Assembly: GCF_020509005.1 (NCBI RefSeq)
Contig: NC_063021.1
Coordinates: forward strand, 3,162,001 to 3,226,000
Length of the DNA stretch: 64,000 nucleotides
Direction: 5' to 3'
DNA from: Fulvia fulva
Taxonomy: Eukaryota > Ascomycota > Dothideomycetes > Mycosphaerellales > Mycosphaerellaceae
Made by a program: the position numbers and the translations under genes. The notes under the pieces were generated by a model that had not been told where the DNA came from, did not search any database, and saw only the letters and a list, made by a program, of their open reading frames with translations. This document shows, one piece after another, positions 1-11,912 of this stretch; position 1 is the first letter of the stretch; every line of letters starts with the position of its first letter.

Positions 1-1100
1 ATTAACGATAAATTCTTTCGTTACGCCGAGCTAGTTAATACTTTCCCCGTTATTCTAGAGCATAAACGACTCCTCGAACCCTAGTATAGTAATAATTCCG
101 AGCTTATAGCTTATATTCTAGAATATCGAATACGACCGGAAGAGGTTACTTAGGCTAAGTATCAAAACCTCGTTAAGAAGAGTCCTTAGTACTACTTAAG
201 AGATAAGCTCTTATTTTATTAGCGGCGACGGAGTATACTAATATAGCTAGTAGTAGACGATAATAACGCTTAGAAAGAGATCGTAATATACTATTATAAA
301 AAGTATAGTTACCGGAGTACCGAGCTAGTATATAACCTTATTTTTAGTTAGTATTACTAGAAGGGCTACTTCTCTAATATATCGAATTAGGTAAGGACTT
401 ATACTCCTTATAACTTTCTCGAAGGTAACTAGAGAGTAGAGGAGATATACTTATCGACTTAGTAGGTAGTAGGAGAAAGATAGTACTACGATCCCGTCTA
501 TATATAGAAACGGGTACCTCCTTATTACCTAGGAAGCTCTAAGTAGATAGATCGAGACGAAGGTCGTATAGAAGCCTCCGAATTCGCGGGTAATTACTAA
601 GTTCTTATAAGAGATAGTATTTAGCCGGTATAGATACTCCTATAAGATTATACTTAATAACGCTAGTATTAACGAAGAGGAAGTAGAGAGGATACTTATT
701 AGTATAGATATTAAGTATATCCAGATCCTACCCTACTACCCGTAATTAAATATAACTATAGAGGTAGAATATCGACCTATCCTAGCTATATTAGCTAAGC
801 TTACTAAGATTATCTATAAGTCCTAGAAACGTTAGATTACTACGGTACTTTAGGCTAATAGAACTACAGTATCTAGAATTACGGGTATAACTCCGGCGGA
901 GGTTCTATATAGTTATTATACTATTCTTCTAATCGAGGTAGGTTACCTAATATAGTTAAACTATAAATAGGAATCTGTTAGATCAATAGAGGAGCTATTA
1001 GCTATTCGGGCGCGTTAGTTATAAGTAAGGGATATAAGTCTTTAGGAGTTATAGTTATAGAGGACGAGGCTTCGTACCCTAAGTAAGGAGTACTTTAATA
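1..1100 (+). pseudogene. Ty3/Gypsy pol remnant, integrase part (RIP-mutated), left half
   Basis: This is the 3' part of a retrotransposon polyprotein that enters from outside the window. Frame 1 up to about 360 reads like the segment before integrase, with the run VVDDNNA followed by a degraded zinc-binding region. From about 490 the continuing frame is shifted by one, so an indel lies between. Around 530-660 the text resembles the integrase core (EALSRWIETKVV, then KIILNNAS), and near 722-760 it shows ILPYYP, equivalent to the usual PYHPQ motif. The integrase C-terminal signature GITPAEVLYS follows near 890-920. Nearly all in-frame stops are TAG where relatives have Gln or Trp, as expected from CpA to TpA mutation. 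The frame reaches SKEYFN at 1100, where a LINE interrupts it, and resumes at 6078. Confidence 0.85.
1089..1100. repeat. Target-site duplication, left copy
   Basis: The 12-mer AGTACTTTAATA ends exactly where the Gypsy reading frame stops and the LINE 3' end begins. The same 12-mer occurs at 6078-6089. Joining the flanks across one copy restores a continuous Gypsy frame (SKEYFN followed by TKCSINF), which is the expected structure of an insertion with target-site duplication. Confidence 0.9.
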
Positions 1101-4100
1101 GATAGATAGATTTGTTATTCCCCTATTCTAGGACCCTATCCGGCCTATATAGGTATATATCTATTATTATATACAAAGGGAAACCCGAATAGGTAAAAAC
1201 CCTTCCCGCCCCTAACTACTCCTTATCTAGATTAGCTTTCCCTCTAAACGTACGTAGTCTATATTACTACGCCGTTAGCCCCCGCTCCTAGCCGGTCTCG
1301 TCGCGCTACGCCGTGTCCTCTCTTCCTATACTACTCCTACTAGGCGGTACTATTCTAGCTAGCCCTTCTCTAGTATTTAGTTCGTAATACGCCGTAGGTC
1401 CTTAGCGTTGTTAAGAAGTGCCCTAATCGTCCGGTTCCTCGCCTTTACCGTCTACTCCCCCCTTCCTAGCGACCACCTCGGATAGACGAGGAGTACGTAC
1501 CGTACGTTCTAGGAGCGATAGCCGTAGGGGTAGCTAGTATTCGTGTATCCTAGAACCTTCCTCTATAATAGGTACCCCTAGAGGCCGATATGTTTGCTTC
1601 GTAGTTAGGTTACTATACTACTCTATACCCTCGTAAGGCGGTAGTAGATAAGCTTCGGGGGGTACTTAACTACGGATTTTGTAGCTGACTATTCCTTAGG
1701 TTGTCCCGCTAGCTAAGGGCGTCTACTATACCCTATAACCTAGTTGTTCTACCTCTCTTTCTATAGTTACTCTACAAACAATTTCTTACCTTCCTATTAT
1801 ATTACTAGCTATTCGTCCCTTACCCGGTAGTTCGGCTCGTTTCCGGGTCGAATGCCCTTATACGCTAGTACTAATTCGCGGGCCCTTACGACTATACTAG
1901 CGATGACCTTCTATACTAGGTACTATACCGACTTACCTAAGTAGGAGGTCCGTAGTCCCTAGATATATAGGTCGATCGGCGGTATAGCGGTCTCGTACTT
2001 AAGCATCCTCGTTAGTGTCGACTTATATACCCCGGTAACCTTCCTTAGGCATTAGTTTTAGATCTTCGCTAGCGGCGCGACGAGTCCCTTCGATAGGTAG
2101 GCCCTCTCGCCTAAGGACTATACTTGGCTACTATAGGTAAGTACTAGCCGTATAATAGCCGTATATAGAAGTCGTAACTACCGGAAGTCCGCCCCCTATA
2201 TAGACGTAGTAAGCCTCTAGTATAATACTATATTCTGTTCAGCTTTCCGTAATATTGCCTATACGTACTTCCTCTACCGTAGCGCCGGGTCTACCTATAG
2301 TCCGAGGATTCTAAGCTGATTTGCCGGGTTAGTCGTGTGCCCCTATATCTAGATAGAAGCTTATATATTGTGGAACCGTGGCCGGCGCGTAAAGTGTATT
2401 AGATTGTACTTTTCTAGGGCAAACCGAGCCCCGTGCCTCCTAGCCTAGTCCTCGTAGATCTTATGCTTCTCTTCTAGTAGCCTATAGTTCTCCTTAGTCG
2501 AGGAAGACTACGCTAGGATGTTTATGTCGTCTACGAAGCCGCTCGTAGCGGTGTTCTAGGATTCTAGGGCTAGGAGTAGCGTCGCTATAAAGAAGAGGAA
2601 CAGAATAGGTACTAGCGTTAAGCCTTACGGGATTCTAGTATAGACTGCTTAAAATAGGCTTCTATACTAGCCGACTAGGATCGACGTACTACGGTTTTAG
2701 AGGTAGGACCGTACGAAGTTAACAAGCCACTTAGGGAGTCCTTTCGACCTTAGGATGTAGAGTAGCCGCGGGTATAATACGTAGTCGAAGGCTCCCGATA
2801 TGTCTAGGCTAAGTAAGGAAGCCACCTTGTCCCTATTCTTATACTAGATGGCCTTTACCTAAGAGGTGATAAGTTCTATTACGGATAGCGTCGATCGCTA
2901 TAGGCGCGCACCTATCTAGGTGTCCGGGAGTAGGGAGTGTTCCTCTACCGCCTCGGAGAGTCTCGTTATAACTAGCTTCTTAAGCGCCTTCCTAAGAGTA
3001 TTAAGGAGCGTAATTAGGCGGTACGACTTTACCTACGTATAGTCTTCCTTTTGCGGCTTACGTAGGACCACTATCGTCGATTGTTTAAAAGCTATCGGGT
3101 GGTATCCGGTCTATAGGTAGGCGTTAAAGATTGCTATAACTACTAGGGCTAGTTGATCTCTATACTTCTTTAGTAGCTCGTTTAGGATCCTATCCGGCCC
3201 CGGGGCTTTCTTCGCCGGCAACTTCCTTAGTATAGCGGTAACTTCTCCCTCGGACACCTCCTATTAGACCGCGATACTAGGGGCTAGGGGAGTAGAGCTG
3301 TTTATATCGCTTAGATTAGCCTCGACTAGGGGCGGGAAGAACTTACTAGCTAGTAGACGCGCCTTAGTCTCGGGGTCGCTAACCGGGCCACTAGGCGATT
3401 ATAGCGCTAGGATAGAGAAGGAGGGGCCCTATATAGGGTCCTGTCGGGCCTATTTCGCTAGCTTTTATATCCTCTCTAGCTTGCCGGCGATTTCTTCTAC
3501 TATAGCCCTCTAGCCGACTGCTTTCTCCCTCCGTATTATAGCTTTCTTCTGTTAGTATACCTCCCTATATACGTTCTAGGCCTCCTCGCTATAGCTACTC
3601 GTCTATACCCGGCGGGCTCTCCTTGCTTCTCTTACTACCGTAGTATACTCCGGCGTCTAGTATAGTTTATACTATATTATTAGTTAGGTAAGCGGAACGT
3701 AAAGTAAGGTCGCTTTTCTTATTTCGTCTATCAACCCCTAAACTGCTTCGTCTATCTCGTCTTTACTATTGTATTACTACTACGCGATCTAGACTAGCCT
3801 CTTAGAGTTATCGAGGTACGCCTAGATGTTAGCCTAGTAGGCCTTTCCCTAGTTTAGCTTAGGGGTTCTCGCTAGTATACGTTATATCTATATCGTAATA
3901 GAGGTCCTGACTAGTATATAGTCTAACGACGCCTCGAGTTTATGTTCGATCCTATAGTAGGTTACGGTATAGTAGTAGCTATCTAAGATCTAGGAGAGGT
4001 CGATCGTGCCTTAGAGTCCCCCTCTCTTCTAGGTGCCTAGGTCCTTCGGGGTATTAAGGGCAATTACGTTGCTCGCTATCAAGTCGAGTACTTCGTCGGC

Positions 4101-6077
4101 TATAGGGTACGGCTATATAAGGCTTTCCTAGGAAGGGTAGTATATATTAAAGTCTCCTACTACGATGTAGTACCCTTGTCTCTTAAGCGTACTATCTAGG
4201 TGTCTGTAGACCCCTAGGTCGCGGCTAGACCTCGAGGCTAGCGGTTGTATATATAGGTTGTGTATCTAGGTGCTACCTACGTAGAGGGAGGTAATATCGC
4301 CCCCGCCTTCTTCGTCTACGTAGTATACTACCTCCTAGTCGGATTCTAGTATGTCCTTACTAACATAGAAGCACGTACGGGGTCTACCGTCGCCTCGTAG
4401 GTATATCGTATAGCCTAGTAACTTATAGGTCGTTAGTCTCTTATAGTACGGGTTAATCTATAGCTCCTAGATTATAAGGACGTAGTAGACGCGCGGGTCC
4501 GCCTCGTATAGGAAATGGTTCTAGACTATATCCTTGCTATAGTTAACGTTATACTAGATAATACTAAGCGTGTCGAGGCTAGTTATCGGCATCGACAATC
4601 ATTTCCTCTATATCGTCCTATGTCCTACTACCCTATACGTCCTAGTCTACGCCTATCGGCTATATACTAAAGGGGAGCCGGGCCTAGTTAGATTCCCTCG
4701 CCGTAGCTAGTAGAGCACGTGGCCTCCCGTACGCCCTAGGTTACGTATCCTTTATATCGTTCTCGGCCCTAGGGCGCTTATACCCGACCGCCGCTAGTTA
4801 GTTCCGGTATAGGCTAGCCTTACGGTCGCCGTAGAATCTTAGGGCGACGGTTCTGTTTGTGATTGCCTTGTTTTTCGCTAGTTTCCGCTATAGGCATTCC
4901 GTACTATACGATAGGTAGTGCCCCGGACAGTTCGCGTACCGTCTCGTAGTCGATATATAGTCCCTAGACATATAGTCTCCTATATAGTTCGAGTAGGCCT
5001 ACTTATTTATATACGTATAGGTTTGGTATCTATACTGTTAGCATTTAAAGCATTAGAGGATACGAAAGGATAAGGAGTACTTTTCTACTATCTTAAGGCT
5101 ATATTACTAGACTAGGCCTTGTTCTATCGCTAGATCCGCCGCTTTCGCGTCTTATAGCTATAATATTAGCGCCGAGGCCTTCTTGCCTTCTAGCCATTTC
5201 CTATAGAGCTAAGTCGCCTTCTAGATTAGAGAGTTAAGAGTGACCGGGTTGTTACTTAGAGAGTACGTAGGTGACCCTAGTTAGTTAGGTCAAACTCCTT
5301 AGGCATATCGTAGACTAGGATCGTGAATTGTTTCGTTAAGACCTTCGCTAATGCCGTAACCTTAGATGCTTACTACGGCTATACCTCTAGGTGCCTCCTA
5401 GTAGTAGTAGAGCTAGTATAGATCTATAGAGTGCCGTTAGACTGTTAGTTCACTACGACCACCCCTAGTTAGTTAATTCGTTAGGCGAGCTCCTTGTTCG
5501 ATAGCTTCGTAACTTCGGCCTAGTCTTCCTTTACTACAATACGGATCGTAACTATATCGTACGTTAGGCGGGGGCCTAGTATCGATGCCGCGACCGATGC
5601 CTAGCTATAGGGGTGTTAATTCCGGGTGGCCTTACTAATCGCCTAGGACGTCGTCCTCATTTCTTGTTGCCCTCGGTGATACGACAGTACAAGCGCCGTA
5701 CGTAGCTAAGTGATTATTACCTATAGAGACCGGTAAGGGAGCTAGTCGTTAGTTTCTATACTTTTTACGTCCTCTATAAGTTGCTACTAGTTATCTTAGG
5801 GGGGCTTCGCCTATAGGGCCGTAGGCGCCGTTAGTACCGTAGCCTAGGCTACTATTACCTAGGAGTTGCCTAATGTAGCTAGGCACCTCCGCGGCGTTTG
5901 GAGCTAAAGAAACAGGGTGAAGAGAGCTTCAAGCTATCTAGATTAAATAAGGTAGAACTCCCTTAGTCCTAGGGGTAGTGGCCTACTTTATATATCGTTA
6001 GAATAGCCTTGATAAGAGCTTTCAAATGTGTCGTGTTTTGGCGTAGAGATCGATCGCGGCTAGGCGTATTTAATCTA
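1101..6077 (-). mobile_element. LINE (non-LTR) retrotransposon, Tad1/I-like, RIP-mutated, inserted in Gypsy pol
   Basis: A near-complete LINE lies on the minus strand, 5' end at 6077 and 3' end at 1101. An ORF1-like part carries a degraded zinc knuckle around 4890-4935 (C, GHY, then C). ORF2 seems to start near 4592 with an endonuclease domain that contains VVGDFNIYYPS around 4130-4165. Reverse transcriptase follows, with LPAKKAPGPDRILNE at about 3181-3228 and the catalytic FVDD box at about 2524-2536. The 3' end on the element's own strand is a short ATCTATCTATC tail rather than poly(A). Many in-frame TAG codons sit at expected Trp or Gln positions. The interior keeps more CA and TG than the surrounding Gypsy DNA, so it has probably been through less RIP. 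Tad1-like assignment is inference from domain order and host. Confidence 0.88.
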
Positions 6078-6089
6078 AGTACTTTAATA
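6078..6089. repeat. Target-site duplication, right copy
   Basis: Exact 12-bp copy of 1089-1100. It marks the 5' end of the LINE, and the Gypsy frame resumes directly within it (Tyr-Phe-Asn-Thr-Lys). Confidence 0.9.
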
Positions 6090-6650
6090 CTAAATGTAGT
6101 ATTAACTTTATAGGGTTCTAGGTCGGGGACCTTATAGTGAAGTTCAATAAGCCGTATAAGGATAATCTATCTAGAAAGATTAGGTACCGCTAGCTTAGGC
6201 CGTAGTAGATAGCTAAGGTATACTCGGGGTTTAGTATATACGTCCTCGAGGAGCTTAATAGTATAAGGTTAAAGGGTATGTAAACTCGAGAAAACCTAAA
6301 GCTAATCCTATAGTTAAGACTAGACCCGGAGCTTAATCTTCCTAAAGCTAAGGATATTATTATACTAGAAGATAGGGTTAATCTCCTAATAGAAGAGGAA
6401 AATATCGTAAATATCAAAAAAGGTGACCTTCTAAACGAGAATAACCCTATTACTTCCGAATCTAACGACAAAGAAGATAACGATATACTTCTAATAGGTA
6501 TTAATAGAGCTACTATACTTCCGGAACCAGAACCTAAGCCGACGAGACTATAGGTACGGCTCTATAACCTTACTACGGAGGAGATAGCTAAGTTTACTAG
6601 GATTTAGGTTAAAGGAGAGATAGGATTTTATTATTTCTTTTCTTAGGCGT
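6078..6650 (+). pseudogene. Ty3/Gypsy pol remnant, C-terminal tail, right half
   Basis: This continues the frame that stops at 1100. It reads KFNKPYKDNLSRKIRYR followed by a degraded LGPWQIAKV-like segment. That matches the basic region just after integrase in fungal Gypsy polyproteins, where a KLxxRWxGP motif precedes the chromo-like end. An acidic, low-complexity tail follows to stop codons near 6640-6650. RIP-type TAG codons interrupt it. Together with 1-1100 it forms one element that was split by the LINE. Confidence 0.8.
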
Positions 6651-7325
6651 AAGGAGTTTACTAACTTAGGGTTTACTAACTTATAGTTTACTAGTACGAC
6701 GGATATACGAAGGCCTTTAGAAAATACTTAGGAGAGACTCTTACTTCCTAGTCGTACCTCCTTTACTAAGGAATTTACTTAGTAGTCTATATATTTACCG
6801 GTCCTCGGACCGGTATATACTATATATAACTTTACTAGCTTTACTAAAAAGGTAAAGAAGCTTTACTAAATACGGCTAACTATATTACTTAACCCTATTA
6901 TATAGTAAGAATAGGGGTTACTTACCTTATTATTAGAGCTTTCTAGTTACGCTTTACTAACGCTCTTACCTTTTAGGAATAGCTTCCTTTCTTAAGCTAT
7001 AGTAGGGACTACGCGAGCTTATATTAAGTAGGTTAAAAGAACTACTTTTCTACTTTTATTTCCTCTTTCCGATATTATATAATTATACTATAAGGATAGC
7101 TACCTCTACTATATTATACTACTCCTTAACTATTGAGTCTTCTCTTATCCCTTAATACTATAGCCTTAAGTATACTAACCTTTCTAGCGGTACTACGAGA
7201 TTACCGTTATACCTCTATACCTCTCTCTCTCCTTTAGTATTATTACTATATCGAGCTCGAACGCCGGCTCTAGCTAGCCCTTATCCTACCTAGTACCTAT
7301 CATACCTTCGGCTATAAGGGCTATT
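6651..7325. other. Probable LTR/noncoding remnant of the Gypsy element
   Basis: No reading frame is visible. The stretch directly follows the pol stop, where the 3' LTR would be expected. It starts with short repeats of GTTTACTAACTTA and contains a perfect palindrome at 6797-6814 (ACCGGTCC, TC spacer, GGACCGGT). A related but imperfect version occurs at 8231-8248. I could not find the matching LTR in the window, so the assignment is positional inference only. Confidence 0.4.
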
Positions 7326-8200
7326 ACTAAGCCTCTATAGTACGTATTTACCCTTACTAAGCTCCTAAAGGAGGTTAAAGATATAATAGAGAAGTATACC
7401 GAGCTAAAGGACGTTATTAAGAGTATATTCCGCGGCCTTAATAAGAAGAAGAAGGTCTCCGTCCTCCGTAGCTAGTATATATCCTTTAAATAGAACTACG
7501 GAAATACTACTATCTAGACCGATATATTCTTTAAGGCCGCTAAGATATACCTAGGCTCTGGCTTTTAAAGCAAGTTCCTAGTCGGTAAGAATCTAGAGGC
7601 CGATTTCCGTCTCGTTAGTACTCTCTATAAGGCCGGTAAGAATATCTACGATTATATAAAGGCCTTAGCGAGCGCTATTACTCGTAACTAGCCTACCTAA
7701 ATACGAGATAAGTTCTTAGAACGCTCTATAATTACGGAGCTCTATAGCGGCGATAGTAGCCGGCGTCGTTTTATAACCTTCTATAATAAGTTTAAGAACT
7801 ATAAGAACGCCGTAGAAGCTATATAGCGAGGTATTATATAGCGCTTCTTAAAGCCGCGCGTAGAAGTTAAGATAGACCGCTAGTTCCTATCTCTAGACCT
7901 TACGTAGGTAGATAAGGCTAAGTATAAGGCCGAGTATAAGGTAATCTAGATAAATAGTAACGAATATAACGCTATTTGTACGAGATATAGTATCTTAAAC
8001 TACGAAGATAGCCTTCTATATTTTGCTTACCGTAGTAATCGAGAGGTTACTTCTCCGTCTATAGAGATTATACTTCTAGATCCTACTCCTACTATAGGTA
8101 AGGATAAGGGTATAGGTAAGGCTCTGCTTAGTTATAATAACCCAAATACTAGTATAGACGACTAACTACTCTAGTAAGTAAGGGTGCGCCTAGTAACCTT
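7326..8200 (+). pseudogene. Gag-like retroelement remnant (RIP-mutated)
   Basis: The plus strand holds a long, mostly open translation interrupted mainly by TAG. It is hydrophilic and Lys/Glu-rich at the start (TKLLKEVKDIIEKYTELKD) and continues with a segment that resembles a retrotransposon capsid (FLVGKNLEADFRLVST, then YDYIKALASAI). No protease or reverse transcriptase follows it here. The gag assignment rests on overall character and position after a putative LTR, not on a diagnostic motif. It may belong to another copy of the Gypsy family. Confidence 0.45.
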
Positions 8201-8566
8201 AGAATAGCTTACGCGTAGGTATATATATTTACCGGTCCGCGGGCCGTAAAATAAATACTAAGATCCTAAAAAATAATAAATCTAAAATTCTTAGATTTCC
8301 GTATTTCTACCTTATAGAGAGATTTCTTTATAAGTCCTACCTCGCTACTAAGGTCGCCTCCTAGCTCTATATATCTTAGTAGTACCCCTATATACCCCCG
8401 CTACGTAATTAACTACTAAAGGTTAACGAGATTCGACGCGTAAATTCTAGGGTCTAAAGGGGCCCTTAACTTATAAATAGTAGTCGGGCTTATAACTATT
8501 ACGTTTTTTATATAGGAAGTTAGTATACGGGCTTATATAGAGTATTTTAAAAGTAGGTTATATATT

Positions 8567-8627
8567 ATATAACGTGCTTTACTACCGAGCGGGTCATACT
8601 ACCGAGCGGGTTATACTACCGAGCGGG
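8567..8627 (+). repeat. Left terminal inverted repeat with three sub-repeats
   Basis: The end contains three copies of ACTACCGAGCGGG at 8581-8593, 8598-8610 and 8615-8627, spaced 17 bp apart. The right end carries only two. Sub-terminal repeats of this kind are often transposase binding sites; that role is inference. Confidence 0.85.
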
Positions 8628-9682
8628 CTACTTTTACTAAGAACTATACTACTTCTATAGATATAGCTATATAACTACTATTATAGCGTATATTGTCTAT
8701 AAACGAGGCCAAACTGACCTTAGCTGTCTAGGCCACGAAGCGCGACGCGATAATCACGAATCGACTTACTATAAAGGTATACGACGCGTCTCGAACTATA
8801 CTAGGGTATCGATTGAATAGACGACCTCCTTAGGGTAACTACGAGCCTAATTCGAAGAAGCTTATAGAGCTAGAAGACAGGGTGATACTTGAGTATATAC
8901 TCGAGCTAGATCTTAGAGGTTTTCTGCTATTAAAGGCTAGTGTACGAGCAATAGCCGATTTATTACTATAAGAGAAGGGTCTTAAGCCCGCTAGTCTTAA
9001 TTAGACAGACAGGTTTATGAGGCGGCATCGTAAGCTAAAGGTTCGTATAACACGTAGATACGATCGTTAGCGAGCCCTAATATAAGATCTAGACGTTATT
9101 AAGAAGTAGTTCTTACTTATACGTAATATAAAGGAGAAGTATAGTATCCTTAACTAGGACACCTATAACTTCGACGAGATAGGGTTTATAATAGGTATTA
9201 TTACGTCTTAGAGCGTTGTTACGGATTTAGAAAGGCGTAGTAGAAAGAGGAAGGTCGTTTAACAGGGTAATAGAGAGGGAGTAGAGAGATAGCGTATTAG
9301 ATAGCTCTTATACGAAGCGAGATTAGTAAGCTACGTAAGTCTAACGAGGCCCTTATATAGCGGAAAGTACGAAAGCGCAAGTACATTCAGTCTAGAGGGT
9401 CTCTAACCTTTGATAAGGCGTCGTAATTAATACCTCTAGAGGATACTAGGAGGTAGGAAGTGAGTAGAGAGTCGCTAGATAGTGTTTGGCTAGTACTAAG
9501 GCTACGACGCTATAAGTAATATAGCGAGTCGGGGTATAACGTACGTACCTATTAAGTAGACTTACTAGATAGCGAAGAATCTAAAGAGGAATTGTCCTCC
9601 TAGTAACGATTCTATAGGATGTCGTCGTGTTAAGATACCGTCGTAATTAAAGTAGAAGTAGTATAGTTCTTAGCAAAAGTAG

Positions 9683-9726
9683 CCTGCTCGGTAGTATAGC
9701 CCGCTCGGTAGTAAAGCACGTTATAT
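9683..9726 (-). repeat. Right terminal inverted repeat with two sub-repeats
   Basis: The reverse complement matches the left end. Two copies of the 13-bp sub-repeat are at 9683-9695 (one mismatch) and 9700-9712. The outermost bases match 8567 onward. Confidence 0.85.
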
Positions 9727-10745
9727 CTATTTAGAATAGATAAGTATTACTCTTAAAGAGGCTATGGGTAACTAATTAGTTACCTATTTCTTAGCGTACG
9801 TAGCCTTGAACTTTAATAATAGGCTTTTATCTATATATACGCTTAGATCGCGATATATAAGCCTATATAATAACTTCCTCTATCTCTAATATAATATAGT
9901 ACTTACTAGTATAGATTAGTAGCCGGGCTTTATAGATAATATAGTATTACTAATTGAGCTACTAGAGCGCCTATAAGCTCGTAATTGTATTATAGCTTCT
10001 ATTCTTCGAATACTATACTATATACTTACTAAGTAGCTACCGGATTAATTTAAGTACTTCGTAAGTAAGTTAGAGGCCTTTAGAATATTACGAATAGACT
10101 AGTATAGGTACGAGATACGTCTACAAGTACTACTATAGTTACGGCTGTTTAAGTAGTAGGATTAGGCTCCTTAGTATTGTCTACTAGTACGATCTAATAG
10201 GCTACTCGGTAGGCTATAAACTAATATAGAGATCGCTTCTAGGGTGACGTAGCTTACTAAGTAACAAGCGTAATACGCTATAGCTAAGTTATAAGCCGCG
10301 GAGTAGTTATAGAGCTAGTAGGTAAATAACTACGAGGATAATACTACTAAAGCCGGAAATTTAAGCTCCTAACCGGGTCTTTTTTAAAAGAACGACTCTA
10401 TTATTTCTATATCCTAATTAGGGTAACTTAATACGGTAAATCCTAATCTAGTATCTAATTTAGCTATAGGTATTTAGGGTAGTCGTAGTAGCTAAATTAC
10501 TACTCGTAGGTAGAGGAAAGCTTATATCGTAGCTCTTCTCTAAAATCCGGCTGAAAATAATAGCGCTAGTATAATATAACTAGATATAGCCGTAATATCT
10601 CAAAATTCTCGCGACCGTAAGATTAGGCGCCCTTAGATATATAGTAAGTAACTTAAGTAGATACGAGTAATATAAATATATATTATATCGTGTTTAAAAC
10701 ACTAGTGTTTTAAAGTTAAGAAGAATAGGTGAAATTTGCTTATAT
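9727..10745. other. Unclassified RIP-mutated AT-rich sequence
   Basis: CA and TG are nearly absent and TA is frequent, as in the rest of the block, so this was repetitive DNA. I could not recognise a domain in any frame. Two short palindromes are visible: GTAACTAATTAGTTAC near 9768 and AAAACACTAGTGTTTT near 10693. The extreme composition ends abruptly at about 10745. Confidence 0.6.
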
Positions 10746-11912
10746 AAGCCTCTTAGCCGAGGGTAGTGTCCGATAGTGGTGCCCCTAGACATTGGGTGAG
10801 AGGACATACCCGCGCGCTTGCGAGATGGCCGCGATTCGAGATGACCCTGGTAGATGTTAGTCGTTCAATCCCTTTGCCCCTTCTCTCGGTCAAAGTCTCT
10901 CCAAAGTCAGCTTGTTCCCTGCCAGCTGCGTCCTCATCTGATACGTCGACGACAGGCACATAGGGGTCGCAAGGACATGGACTTACACCTCGAACAGGTA
11001 TAGTAAGGCTGAAAATGCTGGTCGTAGAAGAAGACCCTTTTGTGTACCAGTTTGCAAAGGGATGCCACGTGCGTATCGCTGTTTTTACCTGTCGTATCAT
11101 CCAGGCCCGGGGCTGGGTGTGCGAGAGTTAGGATTCGAGGACCCTTATGCGAACGTATAGGGAGTCTGTTGCCCCGAGCACTGCGCGAGTATGAGGTGGT
11201 TCCAACGTGCAATCGGCTTTGAAGCACAAGGGTCCCACGTGGCACGCGCGTGGGTCTCTCGAAGGATCCACCAACTTCACATTACGGAGCCGTGATCGAG
11301 CGTAGCGATCGAGCGCTAGCCACACCGTAGTACGAGCTTGCGAGCACGTAGGTGAGGCCTTAGCGAGGGAGTGAAGCTCTATACCAGCCCCGGACGAGCC
11401 TTGGCGCCCGCTGTGATTGGTTAATTTTCAAGCTTTGGTAGCACGTGACACCGCCAACAACACATTTTCTAGGAGGTAGAAGTGATGGACGAAGTGCTAT
11501 ATTTCATGAAGGGAGTAAGGCGGTCACCTCCGCCAAAAGCCCTCACTGAAGGCAAGACGTATACTGGAAGTCGCCGCCGATATCCTTCTATGAGACTTCC
11601 AGCGTCATAAGCTGTCAATCCACCAAGCATCGGGCTGGCGAGCCTGAGATGCCGCGGCAGGCACACAGCGCGCCGCAGCTCTTGGCCATCACAGTATATC
11701 GACCAGCGTCTAAACCATACAAGTACTCTTCTTGACTTCAAAACCCACTACATCTCTTGTACACACCACGGTCCCGCATCCAATGTCCGCCCCGACACGA
11801 TAACCATCAAGGTCTGCCGCGCTTTGAAGTGTTGGCATTTCTTAGCGTGAATGACCTCCATTTGAGATGCTCCTAGCGCAGCAGAGTTTGAGATGCAGAT
11901 CTTGAAGATACT
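10746..11912. other. Intergenic, no gene seen
   Basis: Composition is normal again. Several short overlapping frames exist on both strands, but none shows a domain or splice continuity. A patch near 11290-11390 is rich in repeated CGAGC-like words (GATCGAGCG occurs twice), which may be old repeat DNA. Confidence 0.5.

Larger units (their letters stand above)
8567..9726 (+). mobile_element. pogo/Fot1-type DNA transposon, internally deleted and RIP-mutated
   Basis: The 1.16 kb element has terminal inverted repeats beginning ATATAACGTGCTTTACTACC at both ends, with a TA step at the border as usual for Tc1/mariner-pogo insertions. The plus-strand frame encodes the DNA-binding half of a transposase: a helix-turn-helix region, then TDRFMRRHRKLKVR and TRRYDR as in CENPB-type domains, then YNFDEIGF as in Fot1/pogo proteins. 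The frame jumps near 9255-9290 to a C-terminal part with GYNVRTY, a degraded Cys/His knuckle (relatives have GHNxRTC). The central DDE catalytic region is therefore missing. Stops are RIP-type. It cannot be autonomous. Confidence 0.82.

Noticed and set aside
6190..6471. 93-residue minus-strand open frame in the transposon block
   Set aside because: It is antisense to the Gypsy pol tail, whose plus-strand text is clearly recognisable; the frame is open only because RIP removed minus-strand stop patterns there.
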